64,000 bases of DNA from Eudorina sp. 2006-703-Eu-15 (Eukaryota; Chlorophyta; Chlorophyceae; Chlamydomonadales; Volvocaceae), in NCBI GenBank assembly GCA_003117195.1, contig BDSI01000074.1, positions 124,001 to 188,000 of the forward strand. The letters run 5' to 3'. Positions 47,395-58,687 of the stretch are shown here, in pieces (position 1 is the first letter of the stretch; each line of letters begins with the position of its first letter). The position numbers and the translations under genes are program-made. The notes under the pieces were generated by a model, which saw nothing but the letters and a program-made list of their open reading frames with translations, ran no database searches and had not been told where the DNA came from.

Positions 47395-47468
47395 GGGCCT
47401 GCTGAGGCTTGCCCTGGTATACACCGTTGATCCCTTTTGGTGTCCGCTGTAACGTTCATTCATTCATG
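47395..47468 (+). repeat. (ATTC)n-tailed dispersed repeat, copy 2
   Basis: It matches 22592-22675: GGGCCTGCTGAGGCTTGCCC, ACACCGTTGATCCCTTT and GTCCGCTGTAACGTTCATTC, then a shorter ATTC tail. About 90% identical by eye over the shared part. Confidence 0.8.
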
Positions 47469-48319
47469 TAAAGAGCTCCCCTGACCTGTAAATCGGCTCC
47501 CGGCTCGCTCCTTTCGCGAACCATGCAACAACGGTCGGACCTCCAGAACGCGTCATAAAAGCCCTGCAGCAAGAATTTAGTGTAGCATATTCGAGTAAGG
47601 ATAGTTGTTAGGGAACATGAATCGGCCGCAAAGTCGGCGGGCTGTTGCGATATCACATCCAGTCAAACTTCTCGCGCAGAAGGCTGACGGCAGGCAGCTT
47701 ACCTTAAGCATAAATATTTGTCCTAATGGCCGACGTGCAGCCAACTGGCTTGGACTCTTCCCAAAAAAAAGATTGTTCGGTTTTGAGGGCAAAACGACGG
47801 CGCAGTCGAGCTGCTCTTGATGCAATTCTCATAATAAGTTTGGATCATTTTATTGTGTGCGTATGGTAAACAAGGTGCGAGGGGTTTAGGTCCTAAAACC
47901 ATGTATCGTACCAACCATCTTACAGAGGCTTCCAGCAGCCAGTTACAGAATAGCCAGTCGAAAAAGTACGCAGCTAATAGATGACACAAAATGATGCAAG
48001 CATCTTTGCATGATTCCTGACAATCAAAGGATCAAGAAGTACCGTAGAATCGGTCAATTGACGAGCAGGTGTGCCCAAACTGCAGGCTTGGTTAGCCAAT
48101 CTCGAGTGAGGCTTGATGACTTCTTGAATGCGACGAGGGGAGAGGCGCCCACGCTCTCTGCAGCTGCAATCAAGGGCGCGCAGGCCCATGGTGGGCGTGA
48201 GGCAGCGCTGCGGGTCGCGGGTGTGAGAGGCCCCCCGGGAAGTGTGGGCCTGTGTGGGGAGGCCGACAGGTTTTGCCACGTGGGAGACGGCTGTCTGCAC
48301 CCTGGTGGCCACCTCGCAT

Positions 48320-48359
48320 CCCCTCATGCCGATCAAGATTGCGAAACCGCGAAAAGTCA
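48320..48359 (+). repeat. ACAGCGAAACCGCGAAA repeat, intergenic copy
   Basis: CCTCATGCCGATCAAGATTG then CGAAACCGCGAAAAGTCACG. It is the only copy of this small family found outside a gene model. Confidence 0.65.
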
Positions 48360-48599
48360 CGTAACACCCCCTGCACCTGCGCCAGCCATGCCACCATTCG
48401 TCCGCCCCTGTCCCCAGCCAGTCCCTCGGGCCGGTACCCGTCCCTGGCTCCGTTCTCACGGATGGGGCCGCTTTTGTCGCCCGGTGGGCCTCATTGCAAA
48501 CAGTGACTCACTTAGTTGCCCTGCTTATCTGATGACTAGGCGGCGCACCGACCCCGAGTAGTGGCACGTGGCGAGGAAGGCCGCTCTACGCTTCTGCGG

Positions 48600-48654
48600 C
48601 AGGTAGGGGGATGACCCACATCGGCAGGTAGGGGGATGACCCACATCGGCAGGA
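48600..48654. repeat. 25-bp tandem duplication
   Basis: GGCAGGTAGGGGGATGACCC followed by ACATC occurs twice in direct succession, with a partial third start. Confidence 0.9.
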
Positions 48655-48837
48655 GCAACCCCCAACGAGCCCAACCGCTGGGCCACGCTGGGACCGTCCT
48701 GACTGAGCACCGGGTACCGGTACCGCACCCCGCAGGAATTCGTGCCCCGACCGGAAGGGTTCGGCGCACCGCTCAGCTCCCAGCACGAGCAGGAGTTTCC
48801 ATCCAACCCTTTTCTACCTTGCATGTTGTGTCATTTC

Positions 48838-49087
48838 GTGTGAATCGTTACATATCTGCCGGGCCGACACTGGCCGGGGGCGCTAACCCGCCCCATACGG
48901 GAGACCGCCGAAGCACTCTCCCCCGGATTCGGGGGAGAGGGGCGTAAGGGGCCTCTGTCCCCTCGCTCTCAACCAAGGGCGTGCACCCGATCCCTGAGGA
49001 TCGGTGACAGCTGTGCCCCCTCAAGGGATTGGGCGGAAGCCCATCCCGGGCGGTCTGCGCCTCGCAGTCCGCTGTTCAACCTCCTCA
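48838..49087 (-). repeat. CA-tailed dispersed repeat, full-length inverted copy
   Basis: Near-identical in reverse complement to 6813-7056. It starts with TGTGAATCGTTACATATCTG and ends CCGCTGTTCAACCTCCTC. It has only a vestigial CA tail, unlike the copies in the Kazal intron. Confidence 0.85.
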
Positions 49088-49998
49088 AGTCCTTGCAGCA
49101 CCCAGGGCGCGTTCCTCAGCAATTCGGAGGCGCGCCCCTGCTCGGTGCGGTAAAACTGAAAACTGTGTATGTGCACCGGTGCCCCAAACCCGCGTCAGTC
49201 GAATGCCCGGCATCAGTGTTTCGATCGACTCCTCCCACCCACGCTGCAGTTTAACTCCACTTCGAAGAGGTCTGAAAGGAGGGTAAGGAGTGGGTGAAAA
49301 CGGGCAGGGGTTGGAGACTGCGGTGCTTACCTCGGCAACGCGACATGCGGGATGGATGACAACTCTGGCAAGGCAGCGACACGCGCGTGAACGCGACGGC
49401 CCTGGGAAAGGAGTAGGAGATAAGCAGGAGGAGCAAGCCCAGACGGCAGCTGTGGAGTGCGTTGCGGCGCGGATTAGCCTTATGGCTGGCGATATGGTGC
49501 TCATGCGGCGTCGCCAAACATTGGTTGGACAACTGGCTCGTTGCCTGGGGCCCGTTCAGGGGCCCATTGGGCACCCGAGGCCCCTTGGGAGCAACCTCTG
49601 CCCCCGACAAACGAAAATCGGAAACGAGACATCGAAGAGCAGAGTGGCGGCAAGTGCGGGATCAGCGGTCGTCAGTCCCGTAAGGCTGTTAGCTGGGTGG
49701 GTGCACCAGGGTGCACCGTCCGCCACGTAACGGAAAACGTTCTTGTCAGCAAGGGCTGAATGATGACGAAAAGAAAATATACATACAATAAAGTCCTTAG
49801 AACGGTTAACATACAACTGCGCGGCGTCGCGCCGGTTTGGCGCTTTCCGGTGTTGTAAGCAAGGATTCTGCCGTACGCGCGCCAGCAACCAACTAGTACA
49901 AAATTTCCTTGCTGGCTTATTTGCCAGGTAACTGTCAAGGAACGCACTATGATTCCACAGTGTAAACCGCACGACATGTCACCGGCCTCGTGATAACC

Positions 49999-52900
49999 AT
50001 GCCGCTATTTGCCAAGGGATTCCGCGTAGGCACAGGACCCGATCAGGACAGATGGCTTATAGTGAAAAAACTTGGCGAGGGCCAGTTTGCCGAGGTGTAC
50101 GAGGTCAAAGACACAATGGACGGGGACAAGCGGGTGCGGCAAAATGCTGATATCAAACTGGCAACGGCCAGTCATTCCTCATGGCTAAGAATATAGAATC
50201 TAAGTTCGCATAACGCCTGGCGTGTGCAGTATGCCCTGAAAATTGAGCGCCGGCGGGACGTGCGGAGCGTCAAGCAGGAATTCAAGGTATGTGCCCTTCC
50301 CGGACTTGCCTTGGCGAAACCAGGAAATACCAGCTCATGGCAGTGATACTCCGCCTCCGCCGGACCTGGCACGCAGGTCCTGAAGAAGATACAGGAGCGC
50401 GCGCCCACCCTGGTGTGCACCGTGCATGCCTGCGGTAACTTTGAGGACCGCTTCTTTATGATCATGGAGGTGGGATGGCGACCCAGAGACCCACGAGGGG
50501 GAGGGCACTTGGGTGCGAGGGGGCGGCTGGGGCGGCTGAAGCGCGGGCTGTGTCCACACTGTCCAGCCAGGCTGGCCCCCGGAGCAGCCGGAGCAGCCCA
50601 CGGTGATCCCCCTCCCTCAACAGCGCACACCCTCCACTCCCTCCCCCCGAGATGCCTCCCGCTATTCCCCACCCGCCTACCCACCCATCCGCCCACTCAC
50701 CCACCCGTCCATCCACACACACACACACACACACACCCCGGGCCCTTCCCCCCTCCCTCGGCCCGCAGCTCCTGGGCAACAACGTGGCCGAGGCGCGCAA
50801 GGCCGCGGGCGGTCGCTTCGATCTGGGCACCGTGAGGCGGCTGGCCACCTGCATGCTGAGGGGTCTGGAGGAGGTGCACGCGGCGGGGTTCGTACACAGG
50901 GACGTGAAGCCAGCCAACTTCGCGGTGGGACCGGCGTTCGCGGATCCGCTGACGGGTGGGTGGGTGCCGGGGTGGGGGGTGGGGGTGCGGGGTGGGAGGG
51001 TGGGGGGAAGGGGGATGGGGGATGGCTGGGGGGATGGGGGGGAGGGTGGGGGGAGCGTGGGTGGGTGGCTGGGGGCGTGGGTGGCTGAGTCGGTGCCGAC
51101 TGTGGGCCGCGGGTGGGGTGGGGTCAGTTGAGGTGGGTGAGTGGGAATGGCGGATGAAAAGGTCGGGGGGGGGAGGGGGCAATGTGGCCAGCGGTGGGTC
51201 CGCGGCACCCCTTCCCCGAGCCGGTCTCGTCCCCCGGGGGGCTGTCCGTCTGCGCCCTCTCGGCCCCCCCCCCGGTTGTCAAGAAGGCCGCAACACCAGT
51301 ACGGAACCCATCAGCCCTTTACTCATCGAATCCCTGCCCCTGCCCGCGCTTGTCGGGGGGAACGAGGGACACCGACCTGAACCCCGGCGGCATCCCTTCC
51401 CCCAAAGCTGTCCTCAGTCCTCGTACTCACCCCCCCACCCCGCCTCCTCCAATCTATGGTATTGTACCTTTTTCCAATCGGACCATCGCTCTGGCACACT
51501 GGCAGCAGCGCAGCTACACAATGTCTACCAATTTCCTGTACCCTGTCCCCTGCACCTTCCCTGCACCTTCCTTGCACCTGCCTCCCCACCCCCGCCTCCC
51601 CACTCCCGCCTCACGTCCCGCAGGCATGTGGAAGGTCATCGACTTTGGCCTGGCCCGCCGGTACCTGGGGGACGCGGGGGACGTGCTGCCGGAGCGGACA
51701 GACACCTCCTTCAGGCGAGCGGCCCAGCAGCCGGGGTTTGGCAGGGCGGGGCGGCGGGGGGGGATGACACGAAAACCCTAGGTCTGAGGTCTGAGGGCGA
51801 CGGGGATGGGAGTTGCAGCGGCCGGGAAATGAGCGTGCTACGGTGTTGCTGGTGGGTGGACGGCAACTGACCGGGGCGGGGGCGGGGCTGGGGGCGGGCT
51901 GTGGAGCGTTGGCGCCGGGGAACGGGCGGCCTGCTGAAGGGGTGCTTTCATGGTTAGGGGGAATGGGGGGTAGTTCGTTGGAGGGCGGCCGGGACATTTG
52001 CCCCGGACGGTCGCCGGCGCCTGACTCGTCGTCGCCAGCGGCCTCAGGACGCGCCCTCATAACGACGTGTGTGCTCTTTGGCAGGCATGGCATGAGTGTT
52101 TAGAGAAGATACCCGCCGCATGAGTGTTCTAACGTTTAATCCCGCTGTGTGTGTGTGTTATATGCTGCCCCGCCTGCCCCACCTGCCCCACCTGCCCCGC
52201 CTGGCCCCCCGGCCCGCGCCACCGCTCCAGGGGCTCCACGACGTACGCCTCGGTGCACGCCCACGCGGAGCAGGACCTGGGCCGGCGGGACGACCTGTGG
52301 TCCTGGTTGTACTGCACTGTGGAGCTGCTGGAAGGTGCGCTGGGGGCACTGCGGACTCCTGAGCAGCGCCCTCGGGGGGAAGGGGATGGTTTGGCCCGCG
52401 GAGGAGGGGCGGGTGGGTGGGCGGGGGGCGGGACGGGCAGGCAGGGAGGTTATCTCAAAAGTGAAGCTGAAAACCCAACACAGCAGTAGTCAACCAACCG
52501 ATTCGGGGCGACGGGGCAGTCGGGCGGCGGGGCACAGGGGACAGGGACACGGGCGGACCTACACACCTACTGCACAGGCCACACACAGCTCAACACCGCA
52601 GGCACCCACCGGGCCCACAGCGGGTGCCATCCGCCCGGCCCCATCGGCCCCGCCCTCTCCCCCTTCCCCACAACCAAGCCCCTCCCTCCCTCCCCCCCCC
52701 ACACACATGTGTGCTCCAGGCACCCTGCCCTGGCGCACCGACCTCAACAAAGACCCGGACAGCCGGGAGGGGGTGCTGCGGATGAAGCAGGCCTGCATCG
52801 CCGACCCCTCCCGCTACCTCCGCGCCACCGCCGCCGGCGGCGGCGGCGCGCCGCCGGGCGCCGCCGGCGGGCCCCACCACGCGCTGCTCCAGCCCCTGCT

Positions 52901-55900
52901 GCTCGGGCCCGTGCAGCAGCTGTCAAACTACATCGCGTCACTGGGTTTCGCGGACTTGCCGGATTACGGGCTGATGTACGGCTTCCTGGCGCAGCTGCCG
53001 GACGACCTGGGGGGGCTTATGCCGGGACCCGGGCCGGGCTCCCTGGCGGCGATGGCGGCGGGCGGCGCGGGCATGTGGGCCGGGGCGCCGGGGGATGTGC
53101 AGTACGGGCATCAGGCGGCGGCGGCGGCGGCGGCGGCGCAGCACATGATGTTCCACCAGCAGGTAAGGCAGGCGGTCGTTACCGTTAGGGGGCACCCCGG
53201 TGGGGCCCCCCGGCCCCCCCCGGCTTATCGGATAATTGCTCTGGCAGCAACGCAGCACATATGCCTACCAATTTCCTATTACCCCCTCCGGGCTGTCGCC
53301 GCCTCCGTAGCTGTCTCCCTCCCCCTTTTTGTCAATAGAGACAGCGAAATCGCGAAACAATCACCGATTGCGTAGTAGTTGTCCGGTTGGTCGACGCCGC
53401 CGTCAAAGTAGGCCGTAGGAATTCCATGTGTAGATGTATATAGAGAGAGCAACGTAGAACTGCGGATGTCTCCCTTCCCCCCCTCTTTCCCGTGTCCTGT
53501 CCTTACCTCTAGGGTTGTTTGCTTTCCCATCGCCCCCATCGCCCCCCACCACCCCTTTCCCGCCCTCCCGCCCTCCCGCCCCCGGCAGTTCTACGGGCAC
53601 CATCCTCACCTGCCGGGTGTGGCTCCGGGCGGCGGCTACTGGCCCACCCGAGGGGGCTGGGGGGACCCGGCCATGTACGCCCAATTGCACCAGCAGCAGC
53701 AACAGCAGCAGCAACTCCAACACCCCCACACGCACCAACAGCAGCAGCAGCCGCATCCCCAAAGGTACGGCCCCCCGCCGCCGCCGGACCCGGGCCGTAC
53801 CTCGCCGCCGGTGGAGACGCCCGCGTCGCCGCCGGCGGAGTTTCGCGGCAGCGGCGGGGGCGCCGCGGCGGCGGAGCCGCCGCCGCCGCCGCTGCCGCCG
53901 CCGCCGAGCGCCTCCCAGCAGCCGCAGCAGCCGCCCCTGGCGGATGTGTCGTCGGAGGTGGCGGAGGCGATGTTGGCGGAGGCGCTGGCGGAGCGGGCGG
54001 GTCCGGATCAGTCCAGGGAGGCGGCGCAGGTGGCGGAGGTGCACGAATACGTGGAGCTCGTCAAGCAGGTGCCGGAGGGGGAGGGGGAGGGGGACTACTG
54101 GACCGTGAGACAGAGATTTGGGGGTGGGGGTGGAGTTGTCTCGGTGGTACGGCAGGAGTGCGTGTCATGCAAGAGGCATAGCTGTGCCCCGGGGAACGTC
54201 CGTATGGGGGTGGGGGCGGGATGCTAGGGTTGAACCGTACACCCAACCCCCAAGACTGTGTGATTGTGTGACAAACACAATCACACAGTCTTGGGGGTTG
54301 GGTGTACGGTTCAACCCTAGCATCCCGCCCCCACCCCCAAGACTGTGTGTATGCGGAGCGGCAGGTGTGCGGCCGCCGTGTCGGCTCCGTACTCAGTACT
54401 TGGTGTCTCCCGGGTCACTGTCCACTTGTCCAGCTATCCACCTAGGTGGGTGCCATGTCACTCCGGGGGGGGTCGCGGGGGAAAGAGTTCCGGGCTCCTG
54501 AGCCGGCGCCGGGGCCATCCGTGGGCGCTGTCCTCTCTCTCTCCCCGGATGGCCGAACCCAGGGTCCGGTCGAAGAGGCCTCGGCATCCAGTCGGGATCT
54601 CCAGGATCTCCAGGCCGACGGACGTGTTGGTCAACATGCTGTGACGGGTGCATGCTGTGGTGCTGCGCGGCCGTGCGAGGACCCAGTCCGGTACCCCGGC
54701 CTCCCCCCTCCTCGGACCGCCGCCGCCCCCCACTTCCCACCGAATCGCTGCACTCACGCCGCCTCCCCTCCCCTCCCCTCCCGCCTTTGCTCTGGCAGTC
54801 AGCGCAATGTGATACGTCTGCAAACTCCTATACCTGCCCCTGCCCCCCGTTGCCCCCCTTCCTCCCCTTGCCCCCCGTTGCGCCCCCCCCTTTTCCTATT
54901 CCCCCGCCCCCGTTAAGGGTCACATCTCGGACGAGGCGCATGAGGTCGCCGGGCGGCTTATGGCGCTGGAGCCCGTGGAGGCGCTGGCCACCATTTCGTA
55001 CGTACTGGACGCGCTGGTGTCCCACGGGTCGGCGCAGACCGCCAACACGGCCGCGGTGGCGCTCTCCGCCCTGGGGGCGTACGCGCGGGACGCGTCCAAG
55101 CGCGCCATGACCAAGTGCGTGAGCGCCGCGGTCGTACACCGGTGGCGCCAGGGCTATAGTGGTTTCACTTATATGTCGCGACTGCTACAGCTACTGCCAC
55201 TGCCTATATGCCACAGCAGGGCTTGGGAAGGGGATGGACATTCAGAGATTTTCAGCGAGGGCAGGGTTTACCCCAGATAACATCCGTTGGGACGGGGGGA
55301 GGGTTGTAGGACTTTGGTAGACCCATTGAAAGCTGCGCTGCTGCCCGAGGGAGGGTCCGTCCGGGGGAGGGAGAGGGGGAGCGCAGGCCCCCGGGACTGC
55401 GAGGTGCTCTCTGTGGAAGACGCCCTGGCCAGCCTCTGGAGGCGGTTGGACTGGCGCCCGCATACCGGAGGGTGATGGTGGTTGTGGAGGTGGGGGGGGT
55501 GGAGGTGGGGTGGGGTGGGGCTGGCAAAACGCGCGTGCAGCAGGCGGTACCTGCGGGGCCGCCCTGCCCCACCCGCCCGTTTATCATCACGGCGCCGCTA
55601 TCTCTCTGCGGGGGGTCACCTAGCGCCCCCTCGGTGAGCCACTCGGTGGGGTGCGGCGCACGTCGCACAGCCGCGGCGGTGTCCCCCTCTCTCTGTGTCC
55701 GGGGAGGGACGGCGGGGGAGAGGGAGTGGGTGTAGCGGGGGATGCGGCTCGTGATCCCGATCTCGGTCAGCAGCTCGTTGGTACTCCCCCCTCCCCGAGC
55801 GCCACATCCCCCGCCCACCTTGCCCCGGTGCCCCGGTGCTGTCCCCTCGCCCCCTTCCCCATCGCAGGTACTGCCGAGCTGTGGCAGCGCAGCACCAGCC

Positions 55901-56093
55901 CCAACTCCTGGTGCTGCCACAACAGCAGCCGCCCCCTCCGCAGCAGCAGCAGCAGCAGCAACAACAACCGCAGCAGCAGCAGCAACCACCACCGCCAATA
56001 CAACCACCACCTCAGCAGCAGCAACAACAACCTCAGCAGCAGCAGCAGCAGCAGCAACGAGGTCCTGGGAGAGGTCCCGGTCCGGGCAGCTGA
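49999..56093 (+). CDS. Casein-kinase-1/TTBK-family protein kinase with Gln/Pro-rich C-terminal extension
   Basis: Ten exons: 49999-50133, 50230-50286, 50377-50469, 50769-50955, 51624-51714, 52231-52334, 52720-53162, 53589-54104, 54918-55114 and 55868-56093, giving 682 residues. The kinase domain covers about 15-300: VKKLGEGQFAEVYEVKD (glycine loop), YALKIE with Lys49, VHRDVKPANFAVG with Asp140, VIDFGLARRYL with Asp164, TSFRGSTTYASVHAH and DDLWSWLYCTVELLEGTLPW. The CK1/TTBK hallmark is the absence of APE and the STTYAS segment. The C-terminal half is Gly/Ala/Pro/His/Gln-rich; it includes an Ala-rich helix (LADVSSEVAEAMLAEALAER), a more ordered exon 9 (GRLMALEPVEALATISYVLD) and a final polyglutamine stretch. 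Exon 5 must end at TTCAG before GCGAGC, a GC-AG intron. Substrates are unknown. Start chosen at the first ATG before the glycine loop. Confidence 0.87.
50956..51180. other. G-run-rich intron segment, potential G-quadruplex
   Basis: On the plus strand the start of CK1-like intron 4 is almost all runs of three to six G separated by single T or A (for example GGGGTGGGGGGTGGGGGTGC). It is a strong candidate for G-quadruplex formation in DNA or pre-mRNA. Confidence 0.7.
51485..51545 (-). repeat. Intronic GGTAGAC/CTGCGCT repeat (CK1-like intron 4)
   Basis: The plus strand reads CGCTCTGGCACACTGGCAGC then AATGTCTACCAATTTCCTGT. Its reverse complement matches 63576-63635. Confidence 0.7.
53236..53286 (-). 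repeat. Intronic GGTAGAC/CTGCGCT repeat (CK1-like intron 7)
   Basis: The plus strand reads TTGCTCTGGCAGCAACGCAG then GCCTACCAATTTCCTATTAC. Confidence 0.75.
53329..53363 (+). repeat. Intronic ACAGCGAAACCGCGAAA repeat (CK1-like intron 7)
   Basis: TTGTCAATAGAGACAGCGAA then ATCGCGAAACAATC, about 45 bp beyond a copy of the other intron family. Confidence 0.65.
54205..54339. repeat. Perfect inverted repeat: 65-bp arms, 5-base loop
   Basis: The left arm 54205-54269 is the exact reverse complement of the right arm 54275-54339 with loop GACAA between. It is wholly inside intron 8 of the CK1-like gene. The arms begin TGGGGGTGGGGGCGGGATGC and end CAAGACTGTGTGATTGTGT. Transcribed, it would form a 65-bp uninterrupted RNA duplex. 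Confidence 0.95.
54788..54838 (-). repeat. Intronic GGTAGAC/CTGCGCT repeat, diverged copy (CK1-like intron 8)
   Basis: TGCTCTGGCAGTCAGCGCAA then GCAAACTCCTATACCTGCCC; weaker than other copies. Confidence 0.5.
55305..55352 (+). repeat. Intronic GGTAGAC/CTGCGCT repeat (CK1-like intron 9)
   Basis: TTGTAGGACTTTGGTAGACC then AAAGCTGCGCTGCTGCCCGA. Confidence 0.6.
55918..56060. repeat. CAG/CAA array encoding polyglutamine
   Basis: Mixed CAG and CAA codons in the last exon of the CK1-like gene, interrupted by Pro codons. Translated runs of up to nine Gln lie near the C-terminus. Confidence 0.9.
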
Positions 56094-58687
56094 CCGGTGC
56101 GGGTTGGGTCGGGTGCTATCGTCGGGTTGCAGGCGAGGACTGGGTGGCGGTGATCGGTGACCCTCGCCCAGCCCCGCCCCGCCCGTCGTGGGCCTGGACA
56201 GCCCTCCGCCGCACCGCTGCCGCCACCGCTGGGGGACGCGCTGTGGAGTCTGCGTGACCCGGCGTGATGTGCCGCGGCGTGGCGCGGAGTGATGCCGCCA
56301 GCCGCCCACCAGCGCACGTGCCTCTGCGCCATCGCCCGCGCGAACCCAGACGCCCTCGTGGGGGGAGAGGGGGGGAGGGAGGGGAGCAGTTGCGGTTGCG
56401 ACACGCGGTGGCTGCCTTGCCAGCCTGGTCGCCCCCAAACCGACCCCCCTTTAAGGGGGGCGGCGGCCATCTTTTCGCGCACTTTTTTCCAATTTCATTC
56501 CATTTGACCCGGCCTCCGCTCATGGGCATGGGATCCGCTGTCTTCGCCGTCGGGGGAAGGGGGCCCTGCGGCGGGATGCAGTCCGCACTCGCCGCCCCCG
56601 GGGTTCCCCGCCAGCGCTGTCCGGGACCCGGCCGGCCGAGACGCGCCCGAAGCACCTGGATAGCACTTGGTACTCTGTGGTACACCTGTGGGTGGGTGGG
56701 CGGGTGTCCGGCACTGGATGACAGCGCACCAGAGCGCACCGCAGCAGCAGCAGCCGCATGCTGATGACGGTCACCACACGGCTAATTGGGGGGACGGCGA
56801 GGTGGGGCTGCAGCCCACCAGGGCTCTCGGGCGTGTTCGAGTTGAGCGGTAACCGACCCTTCGCCGGGTTGCAGGGGGCAACGGGGCGCGTGGAGGTGCG
56901 GCTGACCCCCCTGGAGTCCGCATCCAGTGCTGCTCTCTCGCGGAGGGGAGGCAGGAGGGATGTCGTTCCGTGGGTGGAGGGACGGCGGCACCGCGGCCCC
57001 AGGCGGCAGTCTCCCGAGGGGGGGGGGAGGGGCAGGACAGGGCAGCGTAGGGCAGTGTCCCGAGGGGGCCGACACGGAAGGGAAGGGGGGCTGTTGGGGT
57101 TTGGATGCGGACGGTCGGCGTGAAGCGGGAATTTGGTGTGCTCCTGTGTGCCGGAGTGTGCTGACAGGCAGGAAGGTGCCCGTCGGAATGGGCCGTCGGA
57201 AGGTGCCCGCCGCATGGGCCCTATCCTTGTGTACCGGTACGTCGGGTTGTACGCGCTGGCCTGGCCTGGCCTGCGCACCCGCCAGTTCCCAAGGACACGG
57301 TACATGTTGGCACATGGGCCTGGAGGAGGCGGGAGGGGCCGCGACCCTCGCACCGTCGCCGTACCTCTCGAGCGGAGTCCATAATGGGCTGACAGCCCGG
57401 AGGAGGTGTCCGGCTGCCGGGACTGAGGGCTGCTCCCGCTGCTGCTGAGAGCCGCTCAGGAGGTCAGAGGTCGTGGGCCGGCCCGGTATAGACGATGGAA
57501 GTTGGGTGATCCCCACTCAGGGCAGGGGGTAGGGGGGTGGTAGGGGTTGTGTGACCTTCGGGGGCGCCGGGTGACGGTGATGCGTCCACTGTAGGCCCCT
57601 CGCGCCCCCTCCCATCCCCCCCCCGGGTGTAGACCCTGGGGGAGGGGCAATGCGGGATGTGCCAGACAGATAGACAGCCGTTGCGTCACGTCACACCTAG
57701 TTGTCAAGATGCGGTCGACGCCCTCCTGCTGCTCCTCCTGCTGCGTGCCATTCCGCGCAACGGAAACATTGCTTCGCCATCCGATCATGCGTCGGCGCTC
57801 AGGTGTGTGTGTGGGGGGGGCTCACCCAGGAGGGGCCATTGCCCGCATCCTTAGCTCCCGAGTCCGGGCCGCCGCTGATTTCTCTCTTGGCATTGCAGCC
57901 CTGGTCACCCTCCCCCAACCGCCTCGAAGGCGTGTCGCGCGTGACACATGCCGGCCGCGCTCTCGGCTGTCATCCCCTCCCCCGCCTCTCCAACATGCAC
58001 TGAATCCTCACCACAAGCCTCCACATGGCTTCCGCACGTCAACTCCCAACGTCATCAACTCACACTACCTCAAGTCGGACCGGTACCCCGGCGTTACCGC
58101 ACGCGGCCGCTCACTACTCGTCTCATTCCAACAACCACGTCCCAACAACAACAACGGGAATCGCATGAGCGTCGATACCAACGCAACGTCAAGAGGGGGG
58201 GTGCGAGGAGGGGAGGGGAGGGCGACCCCGCGTGTTTATTGTGCTGGGCAACCCCCTTCTGCCCATCCTGTCCCCCGACCCCCCGCGGACCCACCACCAC
58301 GACCATACAGCCCAATCACAGATCGCCTCAGACAGCTCACGGTCCGCGCCAACAGCCAGACGCACCGACGGGCCACTTTCCACAGACCCACCCATCCCGC
58401 TTCCCACCCGCACCCCCTCCCCTGGCCCACGGGCCCGCGTCGCCCCGCCCCACCACCCCACCCCGCCCCGAGCACCCGCCCCAACCCCACGCCGCTCAGC
58501 ACCTCCTGCGAGAGAACCGACACGTTTCGCCGCCGCGACACCTTCAGAAGTTCATATCTGTACATGCGGCGCCTCTCCGGTCCCCACTCCGCAGTCCGCA
58601 ACCCACCCCAAGCCCGATACCCCGCCAGGGGGACCGTCCCCTCAGGCAGCCGCATGGCACACTGACGGCACACCGCACTGCCGCTGG
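56094..58687. other. 2.6-kb gap between convergent CK1-like and glycosyltransferase 2 genes
   Basis: It should hold both 3' UTRs. Very GC-rich; several long open frames (for example 57709-58665 plus) overlap in multiple frames with Pro/Arg/His-rich low-complexity translations and no motif, so they were not called. Confidence 0.45.

Larger units (their letters stand above)
45409..49998. other. 4.6-kb gap rich in repeats, no supported gene
   Basis: It holds the lumen-protein 3' UTR, a (CTGG)n array, a copy of the (ATTC)-tailed repeat, an ACAGCGAAAC repeat, a 25-bp tandem duplication and an inverted full copy of the CA-tailed repeat. Open frames here are translations of repeats or show no motif. 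Confidence 0.5.

Noticed and set aside
57709..58665. Long plus-strand open frame of 318 codons
   Set aside because: Pro/Arg/His-rich low-complexity translation, overlapping open frames in other frames, no motif and no splice context; a GC-content artefact.
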